Position numbers and translations under genes: made by a program | The notes under the pieces: generated by a model | What the model was told of the DNA's origin: nothing | Seen by the model: only the letters and a program-made list of their open reading frames with translations | Database searches by the model: none | Shown here: positions 6,959 to 13,196 of the stretch, piece after piece | Layout: every line of letters begins with the position of its first letter | Numbering within the stretch: position 1 is the first letter of the stretch | From: a virus | Reading direction: 5' to 3' (one strand) | Virus record (IMG/VR): IMGVR_UViG_3300038701_001762 | Span: 1-39,270 of that record | DNA length: 39,270 nt

Positions 6959-7528
6959 TTATTTCTCCGGTGCGCCAATTTTCACCGGGCTGGAATCGTT
7001 CCGGCGCTGGGTGGCGCGAACCGTCCCGCGTGTTGAGGTTGCGACGGTCGTTTTCGTGATGATACCGACCGCTTCAAGGGTTTCCCGCGCTTCCGGGATG
7101 GTCTGTGCAACGTGCGTCAGATAGACGGTATTGCCTTTCTTGCCGGTGCGGGCCGCAAGGGCCTCGGCCACCGCCAGATTGTGCCGGTCGCGCTGAATGT
7201 CGCGCTTGTATTTCGGCGTCCAGCAGGCCGACAGAAGCCCAGAACCGCCCGGAACGGCACCGCCCAGGCCGATGCCGTTCTCACAGGCAATCGAGTTGGC
7301 GATAGCGCCGGTCTGGCGTTTCTCGTTGTAGATATTGGTGTCCTGATTGTTGACGCGGGTGGATTGTTCCTGGCCCTGCCCTTGCCGCTGGTGCTGCTTC
7401 TGCGCCTGACCCTGCGCCTGCTCTTGCTTATTGTTGTTGTAGGTCCGATCACCAAAGTCGATGCCGCCAGCGTAGGCGGGAACGCAGAGTCCAAGGATCA
7501 GGGCGGTTGAGAGATACAGTTTTTTCAT
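6959..7528 (-). CDS. Secreted Gln-rich phage protein
   Basis: This gene encodes 189 residues. A Sec signal peptide is clear: MKK, a hydrophobic core (LYLSTALILGLCVP) and an AYA cleavage site before GGIDFG. A Gln-rich low-complexity region follows (residues about 35-60, QAQGQ/QGQGQ repeats), then a domain with two cysteines (SIACENGIGLGG, LLSACWTPKYKRD) and helical arginine-rich segments. Signal peptide, QxQ repeats and a small two-Cys domain form a recurring layout in phage proteins of unknown function. Export to the periplasm is expected, which is odd for a gene inside a replication/recombination operon. The function is unknown. Confidence 0.75.
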   Translation of the reverse strand: MKKLYLSTALILGLCVPAYAGGIDFGDRTYNNNKQEQAQGQAQKQHQRQGQGQEQSTRVNNQDTNIYNEKRQTGAIANSIACENGIGLGGAVPGGSGLLSACWTPKYKRDIQRDRHNLAVAEALAARTGKKGNTVYLTHVAQTIPEARETLEAVGIITKTTVATSTRGTVRATQRRNDSSPVKIGAPEK

Positions 7529-7565
7529 GGTTAAGTTCCTTTCTGGGGGTTATCGCAGGTCTTGG

Positions 7566-7597
7566 CCTACGGGAAAGGGTTGTCCCTTACCGGTAGG
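7566..7597. repeat. Intergenic hairpin with two mismatches
   Basis: Fourteen-base arms (7566-7579 and 7584-7597) pair at 12 positions around the tetraloop TTGT, with a G-G and an A-A mismatch. It lies between two minus-strand genes and is not followed by a T-run on that strand. Confidence 0.6.
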
Positions 7598-7603
7598 TCA
7601 ATG

Positions 7604-7646
7604 TGCCGGGCTGGGCTGGGAGAAGGGGATGAAACCCAGCCCGGCA
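7604..7646. repeat. Perfect 12-bp intergenic hairpin
   Basis: Arms TGCCGGGCTGGG (7604-7615) and CCCAGCCCGGCA (7635-7646) pair perfectly across a 19-base loop. It lies just downstream of the stop of the ribbon-helix-helix-like gene. No T-run follows on the operon strand, so termination is not indicated. Confidence 0.75.
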
Positions 7647-7653
7647 TCCGCCA

Positions 7654-7842
7654 TTACCGTGAGTGATGACTTGGCGGATCGCTTTGCCGACCGGGATCGT
7701 CGTCCCTGTGCCGGAAATATTGCAGTGCCAGTTCCTCGATCTGCTCATTACATAATTGTTCGATATCCCGATACGGGCCTTCATCGACAATCTTCCGCAG
7801 GCGCAATTCTGTGAACAGGTTGAGATAAACGGTGACGATCAT
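7654..7842 (-). CDS. Small ribbon-helix-helix-like protein
   Basis: This gene encodes 62 residues. A short N-terminal strand (MIVTVYLNLFTELRLRKIV) followed by two helices (DIEQLCNEQIEELALQYF) resembles the CopG/ParD ribbon-helix-helix pattern. The last 15 residues are polar and probably disordered. The start overlaps the stop of the exonuclease gene (ATGA), so it is translated with it. DNA binding or autoregulation would be typical of the fold, but the match is weak. Confidence 0.55.
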   Translation of the reverse strand: MIVTVYLNLFTELRLRKIVDEGPYRDIEQLCNEQIEELALQYFRHRDDDPGRQSDPPSHHSR

Positions 7843-8567
7843 GGCGCTTTCTTCGCGTAGTGAACCTTGGGCTCGATCAGGTTGTTATCCGCGATCAGGC
7901 GAATCATGACCTGGCGCGCGGCCTCGGCGTCGGCCATCGCGTCATGTGCGTCCAGGAGGGGGATGCCGAAGAATTCGCAGGCGACTTCCAGTTTCACCAT
8001 GCCACGCGACACCTTAAGGCCCTGATCCTTGTAGGGCGTCAACGCCCGCATCAGGCATGTGTTCTTGGTATCCTCGAACAGATCGTCACGTTTCGCCCGG
8101 CGCAGCTCCGCGCGCATCATCTTGCAGTCGAACTGCGCGTTATATGCCGCCATGATGAAGCCGCTTTTGATCATTGCAGCCCAGGCGTCGAGAACCAGAG
8201 AGACATCAACGCCATGTTCGTTGAGATATTCGTCTGTCAGGCCGTTGACCTCGCTGGCATAGGTGCCATCGATGGACCACCCATCAGGTTTGATGAAATG
8301 CTTGCTGCGGGCGATCTCCTCCCCGAATTGATCGGTCAGGATCGAGGCGAACGACGCAAGGCGCGGCTGGCCGGGCGCATCTGCCGCGATCGGTTCGCCT
8401 GTATCCTTGTTCTTGAACTGGAACAGGCCGGTGGTTTCAGTGTCGAACACGACATAGGTGGGCAGGCGCCCGCCGTTCTCGATGGTTGGTTCCGGTGTTT
8501 CAGGCCGGGGTTGGGTTTCATCTTCCGTGGCGGGCAGTCCCGGTGGTGTTGGTGTGATATTTTCCAT
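7839..8567 (-). CDS. dnaQ-like: DnaQ-like DEDDh 3'-5' exonuclease
   Basis: This gene encodes 242 residues. After a disordered Pro/Glu/Thr-rich leader (1-36), the three exonuclease motifs of the DnaQ/RNase T family are present: ExoI VVFDTETTGL (Asp42, Glu44), ExoII AAYNAQFDCKMM (Asp148) and ExoIII with His208 and Asp213 (HDAMADAEA). It is therefore a DEDDh enzyme that removes nucleotides from DNA 3' ends with two metal ions. I saw no obvious clamp-binding peptide. It lies 12 bases downstream of the beta clamp gene, so a proofreading or end-trimming role in a clamp-linked complex is plausible. No polymerase gene accompanies it in the window. Confidence 0.92.
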   Translation of the reverse strand: MENITPTPPGLPATEDETQPRPETPEPTIENGGRLPTYVVFDTETTGLFQFKNKDTGEPIAADAPGQPRLASFASILTDQFGEEIARSKHFIKPDGWSIDGTYASEVNGLTDEYLNEHGVDVSLVLDAWAAMIKSGFIMAAYNAQFDCKMMRAELRRAKRDDLFEDTKNTCLMRALTPYKDQGLKVSRGMVKLEVACEFFGIPLLDAHDAMADAEAARQVMIRLIADNNLIEPKVHYAKKAP

Positions 8568-8579
8568 TGGTTTTACCTT

Positions 8580-9707
8580 TCAAACTCTCATGGGCATGAT
8601 GATGAATAGTGCCTGGGGGTCGTCTCCGACAATCCTGATCGGATCGCCCTTGTTGGCGGTGTAAGCGGTGAAATCGTTGACCGCGGTGGCTTGCTCGTAG
8701 AGGTATTTGATATTCACCCCCACACTTGCGTCTTCGTCGTTCGCAATGACATGCGATGAAATCGGCATCCGAACCGCCTCGGTCGCATATTCGATGGAAA
8801 TTTCCCCGTTGCTGAAATCGATCTTTGCCGCCTGGGATCTGTGGCCTTGAACACCCTCGATCACATTGGCGAGGCTTTTGAGTTGCCTGATCGCTTCAAG
8901 GTTCAGGTGACAGCTCCAATCCTTGGTCGGTGCCGGGATGACGCGGGTGTAATCGGGGAATGTGCCGTCGATCACCTTTGTGATAAATTCCACGCCTTCT
9001 AATTCCATCGTGAATTTCGTCTCGGTCGCGCTGAACTTGACCGGCTCATTGCCACCCTTCACACAGAACTGCATCATGATATCGATTGCTTTTTTTGGGA
9101 TGATGACCCCTTTATCCATCCCGTCCAACTTGGTGTTCGTGTCGATGATCGCCATTCTGTGACCATCGGTAGCCACGCTGCGCAGGGTTTTGTCGGTCGG
9201 GTGCTGGTGCAGATAGATACCGTTGAGATAGTACCGCGTTTCCTGATCCGATATGCAGTGGCGTGAAAGCCTGAATGCGCGATCCGCATCACCTTGCGAC
9301 ATTTCCCAATCAACGGATTTCTGGGTCGACTTGGCCATAAACGGGAAATCCTCAACGGGTATCCGGTTGTTCACGGTCATTTTGGTTTCGCCCAGGGTGA
9401 TGTTGATGTGTTGGGGATCTACATCGATGGTCAAGGGGGTGGTTGCGGCGTTTGCCAGCGCGTTGATTGCGCGGCTGTTCATCAGGAATTTGAATGTGCC
9501 CATGATGTTGCTGGTTTCAGCTTCAACGTCGATAGCGATGCTCATATCCAGATCGGTGCCGGTAAAGCGCGCCTTTCCCTTTTTCACGGAAACGCAGACA
9601 TAGGACAGGACCGGGATGGTATTCCGGCGCTCAATCACCATCTGCATGAACTTCGCGACCCGCTTGATATCGGTCGGCACGATCGTGAGGGATTTAGCCT
9701 TTGCCAT
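8580..9707 (-). CDS. dnaN: DNA polymerase III beta sliding clamp
   Basis: This gene encodes 375 residues, close to the usual bacterial length of about 366, so all three clamp domains are present. The N-terminus matches clamp domain I (VIERRNTIPVLSYVCVSV, TGTDLDMSI). The hydrophobic partner-binding pocket is preserved: TDGHRM at residues 180-185 and the C-terminal IMPMRV. The ATG at 9707 is chosen over a longer form because AAGGAAA lies just upstream; it overlaps the previous gene by 14 bases. A homodimeric ring on DNA would tether polymerase and other clamp-binding proteins. With no polymerase in the window, it probably serves host Pol III or other phage proteins. Confidence 0.95.
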   Translation of the reverse strand: MAKAKSLTIVPTDIKRVAKFMQMVIERRNTIPVLSYVCVSVKKGKARFTGTDLDMSIAIDVEAETSNIMGTFKFLMNSRAINALANAATTPLTIDVDPQHINITLGETKMTVNNRIPVEDFPFMAKSTQKSVDWEMSQGDADRAFRLSRHCISDQETRYYLNGIYLHQHPTDKTLRSVATDGHRMAIIDTNTKLDGMDKGVIIPKKAIDIMMQFCVKGGNEPVKFSATETKFTMELEGVEFITKVIDGTFPDYTRVIPAPTKDWSCHLNLEAIRQLKSLANVIEGVQGHRSQAAKIDFSNGEISIEYATEAVRMPISSHVIANDEDASVGVNIKYLYEQATAVNDFTAYTANKGDPIRIVGDDPQALFIIMPMRV

Positions 9708-10017
9708 TGGTGATTTCCTTGTAGATTTGCGTGAATATATTGACCGTGAATACCGCATATGAGGCCATGGTTGCCTTAGTCACGTCGCTGGTTCTGACGG
9801 TCACTGCCTCGATGAACATTCGGGCGGCGGCGCGCGACAGGAGGATGAAGCCGCAAAACTCGGTGTCACCGGGTTCTGAGAAGTTCCCCTGGGTGATGTC
9901 TTTGACCTGTTTCACAAGATCATCAACGGCGCCTTCCTCGATCAATTGTTTCTCGATGGTTTCGCTGGTATCTGACGCCTTGTTTATGGCGTCGATCTGT
10001 TCTGGCGTTAATCCCAT
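9694..10017 (-). CDS. Hypothetical protein upstream of clamp
   Basis: This gene encodes 107 residues from the ATG at 10017, preferred because GAGGG precedes it by about ten bases; an in-frame ATG at 10122 would overlap the previous gene by over 100 bases. The protein is helical and acidic in its first half (MGLTPEQIDAINKASDTSETIEKQL) and more hydrophobic in the second (CGFILLSRAAARMFIEAV, YAVFTVNIFTQIY). No family was recognised. The overlap with the clamp gene suggests coupled expression. Confidence 0.65.
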   Translation of the reverse strand: MGLTPEQIDAINKASDTSETIEKQLIEEGAVDDLVKQVKDITQGNFSEPGDTEFCGFILLSRAAARMFIEAVTVRTSDVTKATMASYAVFTVNIFTQIYKEITNGKG

Positions 10018-10271
10018 GGTGAATTTTCCCTCGTCAGGCGTTGAAAGGTGTCGGAATTCTTGGTGATCGGCGGGCATCGGTTGGGCCGGTATTTCTTGCC
10101 TTTGCGGAACCTGGTCTGCCAACCTTTGACTTTGCTGACGTGAAGAACGCGGGGTTCTTTCACATCAAGCGCCTCGGCGACGTCTTCGATGGTGACGTTC
10201 CACCCCAGCGGTTCACAGTAGGCCCATATCCGATAGGCCAGGGCGTGGGTTTTGGGTTGCAGGTCAGGCAT
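10008..10271 (-). CDS. Small HTH-like DNA-binding candidate
   Basis: This gene encodes 87 residues from the ATG at 10271, which overlaps the upstream stop by eight bases; another ATG at 10304 would add 11 residues. The middle (WNVTIEDVAEALDVKEPRVLHVSKVKGW) looks like a helix-turn-helix, followed by a basic segment (RFRKGKKYRPNRC). No specific family was recognised. Confidence 0.6.
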   Translation of the reverse strand: MPDLQPKTHALAYRIWAYCEPLGWNVTIEDVAEALDVKEPRVLHVSKVKGWQTRFRKGKKYRPNRCPPITKNSDTFQRLTRENSPWD

Positions 10272-10527
10272 GGATTTTGCTCGGCTCGTGGGCTTCGTGG
10301 TCATACTGGCAGGCGCGTTGCGCGTGTTCGAGTTCTTCGAAGTGGCCGAGCAGGATCACGACGTGTTCCTCTGAAACGGTTGCCTGAAACTCCCCCGAGC
10401 GCACTTTTATGGCCGAATATGTCCGGCCTGCGGGTTTGATGTCGCCGATACCGGGGTATTCATTGGCCCGGTGCCAGTCATTTCTGACGCGGAACCATTT
10501 GAGGTTTTCAGGTCTGTCTCTGGTCAT
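10264..10527 (-). CDS. Hypothetical protein
   Basis: This gene encodes 87 residues, rich in aromatic and charged residues (LKWFRVRNDWHRANEYPGIGD), with a beta-strand-like section (TYSAIKVRSGEFQATVSEEHVVIL) and a helical C-terminus. The start overlaps the upstream short gene (ATGA). No family was recognised. Confidence 0.65.
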   Translation of the reverse strand: MTRDRPENLKWFRVRNDWHRANEYPGIGDIKPAGRTYSAIKVRSGEFQATVSEEHVVILLGHFEELEHAQRACQYDHEAHEPSKIHA

Positions 10528-10697
10528 TTCTTTTCTCTCAGGATGACGATCTTGCCGCCGATCAGGCCGTGGATTTTCTTGGCGATGATTTCTTTGGCGT
10601 CCTGGTCGGCGTCGAACCAGTCGTTTGACAGATCCGCGATCTGCTGGGCGGTTTCATCATCCACGTCCGGGCGCGGGGGGAGGGTGTTGCCGTGCAT
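10524..10697 (-). CDS. Small hypothetical protein, 57 residues
   Basis: This short gene was found by reading the minus strand between two overlapping neighbours. It encodes 57 residues (starts MHGNTLPPRPDVDDETAQQ, ends GKIVILREKK), acidic first and basic at the end. Its ATG shares a base with the upstream stop (TGATG) and its stop overlaps the downstream ATG (ATGA), the same coupling as the rest of the operon. It fills what would otherwise be a 170-base hole. No family was recognised. Confidence 0.7.
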   Translation of the reverse strand: MHGNTLPPRPDVDDETAQQIADLSNDWFDADQDAKEIIAKKIHGLIGGKIVILREKK

Positions 10698-10993
10698 CAC
10701 TGACTCAACATCATGCCGAAGCGCACGATTTCCACGTTATAGGGCAGTCCGGCGATGCTGTTCTGATTGAGATGCCGTTGCAATTGCCTGTTGGCGGCGT
10801 GGAGTAGTGTCGGGTCTTTGTCGTCACTGCTTATCAGCACGAAGGCGCGTTCGCCTTTGGTGCTATCTGCCGGGTCGGCCCCGATCAGATCATAGCTGAC
10901 CAGCATCGAGAACATCTTTTCCGGTCGATCATTGAGTTCACCGATGCGGCGGGCGACGCTCACAGGCATCATTGTGTCTGCTATGTGTTGCAT
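10697..10993 (-). CDS. Hypothetical protein
   Basis: This gene encodes 98 residues with mixed alpha/beta character (ARRIGELNDRPEKMFSMLVSYD, GERAFVLISSDDKDPTLLHAANRQLQRHL). It contains no recognised motif. It overlaps the HTH regulator gene upstream by 13 bases and the 57-residue gene downstream by one base. Confidence 0.65.
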   Translation of the reverse strand: MQHIADTMMPVSVARRIGELNDRPEKMFSMLVSYDLIGADPADSTKGERAFVLISSDDKDPTLLHAANRQLQRHLNQNSIAGLPYNVEIVRFGMMLSQ

Positions 10994-11355
10994 TCGCGTT
11001 CCTCCGCGCGGGCAAGCGTCATGAGCCGCCCGATGATTGAATTGTGGCGGCGCCCGGTGGCGCGACAGATATCGGCAATAGAATCGCCCGCCACGCGCAT
11101 CGCGGTGATCTTGGCGTCTTCCTCTGGCGTGAACCGGCGCACGGTGTGATTGCCGCGGCGCACGACCATTGTTTTGTTGGTTGCGAGAGGCCGGCGGCGC
11201 GGTTCGGGTGTGTCGATGCCTTCTTTGAGGCAGTGCCAGTAGATCGACCCTTTGGACATTCCTGTGTGTGCCTCGATTTCGGCGTAAGACAGGCCTTCCG
11301 TTCTCAAGTCGCCCATTTTGGCGATGGTTTCAGGGGTGAATTTCGGTGCGGGCAT
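10981..11355 (-). CDS. Putative transcriptional regulator with two helix-turn-helix segments
   Basis: This gene encodes 124 residues from the ATG at 11355, which has AAGGAAAG just upstream. Two HTH-like units are visible: residues about 23-45 (LSYAEIEAHTGMSKGSIYWHCL) and about 92-116 (DSIADICRATGRRHNSIIGRLM), joined by a basic linker (RRRPLATNKTMVVRRGNHTVRR). Tandem HTHs of this type occur in resolvase-like and GcrA-like DNA-binding proteins. It is the first gene of the minus-strand early operon and faces the control region, so autoregulation or control of the divergent plus-strand genes is likely but inferred. Confidence 0.75.
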   Translation of the reverse strand: MPAPKFTPETIAKMGDLRTEGLSYAEIEAHTGMSKGSIYWHCLKEGIDTPEPRRRPLATNKTMVVRRGNHTVRRFTPEEDAKITAMRVAGDSIADICRATGRRHNSIIGRLMTLARAEERECNT

Positions 11356-11467
11356 GGCTTTCCTTTCTTTGAAACTCAACTCTAAACATACCCCTAAACG
11401 CATCTCCCTTGCTATTCAAGCGTTTTTTTGCGAATAGAATTAATCAAATAGAAATGGGGGCAGGCAT
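11356..11467. promoter_or_regulatory. Divergent early control region
   Basis: This is the only divergent gene junction in the window, between the minus-strand regulator and the plus-strand HTH gene. It is AT-rich from about 11402 to 11456. It contains TACCCCTAAACG at 11389-11400, an exact copy of a repeat inside the initiator gene, preceded 12 bases earlier by a related CAACTCTAAACA. It also has a dyad, CTATTC (11412-11417) and GAATAG (11432-11437), that could be an operator. Promoters must exist in both directions, but I cannot assign -35/-10 boxes with confidence. Confidence 0.7.
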
Positions 11468-11674
11468 ATGCACGTATCGAAAACCCGTCGAGCAAAGGCA
11501 CTGACACTGCGCGCGGCGATGTATAGCTATCTTTTGGATAATCCCGCAACAAAGCCAAAACAACTAAAGGATAAGTTTGACGTAAGTTCCGCAACAGTGA
11601 CGCGGCATCTTTCGGCGATCCGGAATGGTTGGCGACCTGACGGTATCGAGGGGGAGGGCTCGAAAAATGTCTAG
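11468..11674 (+). CDS. Small helix-turn-helix protein
   Basis: This gene encodes 68 residues and is strongly basic. Residues about 28-52 (TKPKQLKDKFDVSSATVTRHLSAIRNGW) form a clear HTH of the DeoR/MarR recognition style. It is the first gene on the plus strand after the control region, and its stop overlaps the start of the replication initiator gene by eight bases. A Cro-like or activator role, or help in origin recognition, is plausible. The upstream GGGGG is a weak ribosome site. Confidence 0.75.
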   Translation: MHVSKTRRAKALTLRAAMYSYLLDNPATKPKQLKDKFDVSSATVTRHLSAIRNGWRPDGIEGEGSKNV

Positions 11675-12500
11675 AGCCTTTGGGATGATTATCACGTCGA
11701 TATGGGGATCGAACCGGTTTCGGGTTCTTTCGACCGATACGGTCCGGCTCGCATATCTCTATCTGCACACCAATGGACACGGGAACAGTATTGGCGCGTA
11801 TCGCCTGCCGCCTGATTATCTCGCTGCTGATATGGGGAAATCCAAGGAAGAGGCAGAGGTTATCCTCGCCGAGATATCAGAGGTTGGTTTGATCGATTAC
11901 GACGACGCCGAGAATATCGTTCGCATCCTGAATTGGTTCCCGCACAATCCGATCAATTCGCCCAAGCATTTGTCGGCCTCGATCAAGCGTTTCTTTGGCT
12001 TGCCGGGCAAGACGAAATTCGCCCCTGATATCGCTCTGGAAATCACCCTTTCCGCCTTCGAAAAAGCGCAGGAATTATCGGCCCGCGGGCGTTCTCAGGT
12101 GCGCAGCGCCAAAACAGAGCGGCAAAAGTCGAGTGGCGAGACGAATATCGAGTCCAGTATCGGCATGGTCCAGGCGCTCAATGATATGGCCGAAGGAATG
12201 GAGGTAGATCAAAAGTCGCGCTTCCTTTCAATGCTTTATGACCTTCCCGCCCGAAGGGCCGATGCCCTGTTTGACGCGCTTCAAATAGCCGTTCCCGCCG
12301 CTCAAAATACCCCTACCGATACCCCTATGGATACCCCCATCGATAGGGGTATGCGTACCCCTAAACGTACAGATACAGAGACAGAAACCCATACTGAAAC
12401 TGAAACTGACACTCAGACAGAAACGCGAAAATCCCGAAAAATCTCGCCAGACATCCAGGCTGATATCGACAACCTGACGAAGAAATCAAAGGAGGCCTGA
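11667..12500 (+). CDS. Phage replication initiator (lambda O-like winged-helix protein)
   Basis: This gene encodes 277 residues. The N-terminal 115 follow the pattern of phage replication-initiation winged-helix domains: RVLSTDTVRLAYLYLHTN, IGAYRLPPDYLAADMG, then EVILAEISEVGLIDYD and IVRILNWFPHNPINSP. A helical middle is followed by a tetrapeptide repeat (DTPM/DTPI) and a Thr/Glu repeat (about residues 233-256), and a basic C-terminus. The DNA coding for the tetrapeptide repeat forms a 12-bp periodic array, as expected for an origin lying inside the initiator gene, the arrangement known from lambda O. The start at 11667 overlaps the preceding gene. The protein would bind the origin and recruit a helicase, presumably the host's. 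Confidence 0.82.
   Translation: MSRAFGMIITSIWGSNRFRVLSTDTVRLAYLYLHTNGHGNSIGAYRLPPDYLAADMGKSKEEAEVILAEISEVGLIDYDDAENIVRILNWFPHNPINSPKHLSASIKRFFGLPGKTKFAPDIALEITLSAFEKAQELSARGRSQVRSAKTERQKSSGETNIESSIGMVQALNDMAEGMEVDQKSRFLSMLYDLPARRADALFDALQIAVPAAQNTPTDTPMDTPIDRGMRTPKRTDTETETHTETETDTQTETRKSRKISPDIQADIDNLTKKSKEA
12308..12367 (+). repeat. 12-bp iteron-like array inside initiator gene (candidate origin)
   Basis: The octamer TACCCCTA (one variant TACCCCCA) starts at 12308, 12320, 12332 and 12356, all on one 12-bp lattice. The lattice position at 12344 carries the exact inverse, TAGGGGTA. The last unit continues as TACCCCTAAACG, which recurs exactly at 11389-11400 in the control region. Immediately downstream are short GAAACT/GACACT repeats. 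This looks like a set of initiator-binding sites; no experimental support is available. Confidence 0.75.
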
Positions 12501-12502
12501 AC

Positions 12503-12694
12503 ATGGTACGACGCAAGGCCAAAAAAAAGCGCCCGCCGCCCAAACGCGACCGGTCCGAATTGTCGCCTGACGAGTTGCGGACTCTGGAAGAAAAGGTGCT
12601 TCCACGGGCAAGGGAATGGGTTGCCAGCAACAAGCGCGGATCTCCGCTCTATCGGCAGGGTATCCAAACGCTGAATTATTGGGGCTGGGATTGA
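12503..12694 (+). CDS. Small basic hypothetical protein
   Basis: This gene encodes 63 residues. The N-terminus is extremely basic (VRRKAKKKRPPPKRDR), followed by a helical segment (SPDELRTLEEKVLPRAREWV) and an aromatic end (LNYWGWD). GGAGG lies eight bases upstream of the ATG. The stop overlaps the next start (TGATG). Nucleic-acid binding is suggested by charge only. Confidence 0.7.
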   Translation: MVRRKAKKKRPPPKRDRSELSPDELRTLEEKVLPRAREWVASNKRGSPLYRQGIQTLNYWGWD

Positions 12695-12945
12695 TGCCCG
12701 CAATACGGGCGGCACCCAAAAAATGCCGGGCCTTTCTCTCTGCGGATAGGCGGGAATTCACGTTCAAGATTGTCGGCGGTTCGCGCAAGGAAATCTATCC
12801 GGTCGAAAGGCTCGATGGTTGGATTTCGCTCTACAGGCGTTTGCGTGATCGCAATGATCGGCGATACGCGTACATCTACGAAAGCACTGTGGAGGCGCTT
12901 GAAGGCGTTCGAAGAAAGCTCAACGGAAAGGAGATAGACAGATGA
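12694..12945 (+). CDS. Hypothetical protein
   Basis: This gene encodes 83 residues, basic. The short beta-rich stretch FTFKIVGGSRKEIYPVERLDGWISLYRRLRD is followed by a helical RRYAYIYESTVEALEGVRRKL. The start is coupled to the preceding stop, and the stop overlaps the next ATG (ATGA). No family was recognised. Confidence 0.65.
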   Translation: MPAIRAAPKKCRAFLSADRREFTFKIVGGSRKEIYPVERLDGWISLYRRLRDRNDRRYAYIYESTVEALEGVRRKLNGKEIDR

Positions 12946-13196
12946 TTTCAAGGCGAGGATTTATTGGTAGCCTCTTGGCCGCTCCAGTGGTGATAACCAC
13001 GCCCAAATTGCTGATGCCGGTTCGCAAGATAGTGCGCCCAAGGGTAACTATCATTGAGATATTTGATAGAAATTTTCAGCGCGCAGTTGACGGATGCTCC
13101 GAACGCTTCATGGAGAATTTCTGTAGGCCAAATTTGATAATTTCCAGTCTCGAAGATCACTTCACCGATGACAATGAAGGGGATCATCTGTCATGA
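12942..13196 (+). CDS. Small exported protein with twin-arginine-type signal
   Basis: This gene encodes 84 residues. The N-terminus MISRRGFIGSLLAAPVVI fits a Tat signal: SRRGFI close to the S/T-R-R-x-F-L consensus, then a moderately hydrophobic core. The segment LLAAPVVITTP plus LLMP is almost identical to the start of the gene at 18321, but the two mature parts are unrelated. The remaining 55 residues are mixed, with two Cys and an acidic end. The coding bases are noticeably more AT-rich than neighbours, consistent with separate acquisition. Whether the host exports it is unknown. An ATGA overlap joins it to the methyltransferase gene. Confidence 0.7.
   Translation: MISRRGFIGSLLAAPVVITTPKLLMPVRKIVRPRVTIIEIFDRNFQRAVDGCSERFMENFCRPNLIISSLEDHFTDDNEGDHLS

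Noticed and set aside
12368-12440. Short GAAACT/GACACT repeats as a CRISPR-like or separate repeat array
   Set aside because: They are 6-bp coding repeats for Thr/Glu in the initiator protein with no spacers; mentioned only as flank to the iteron array.
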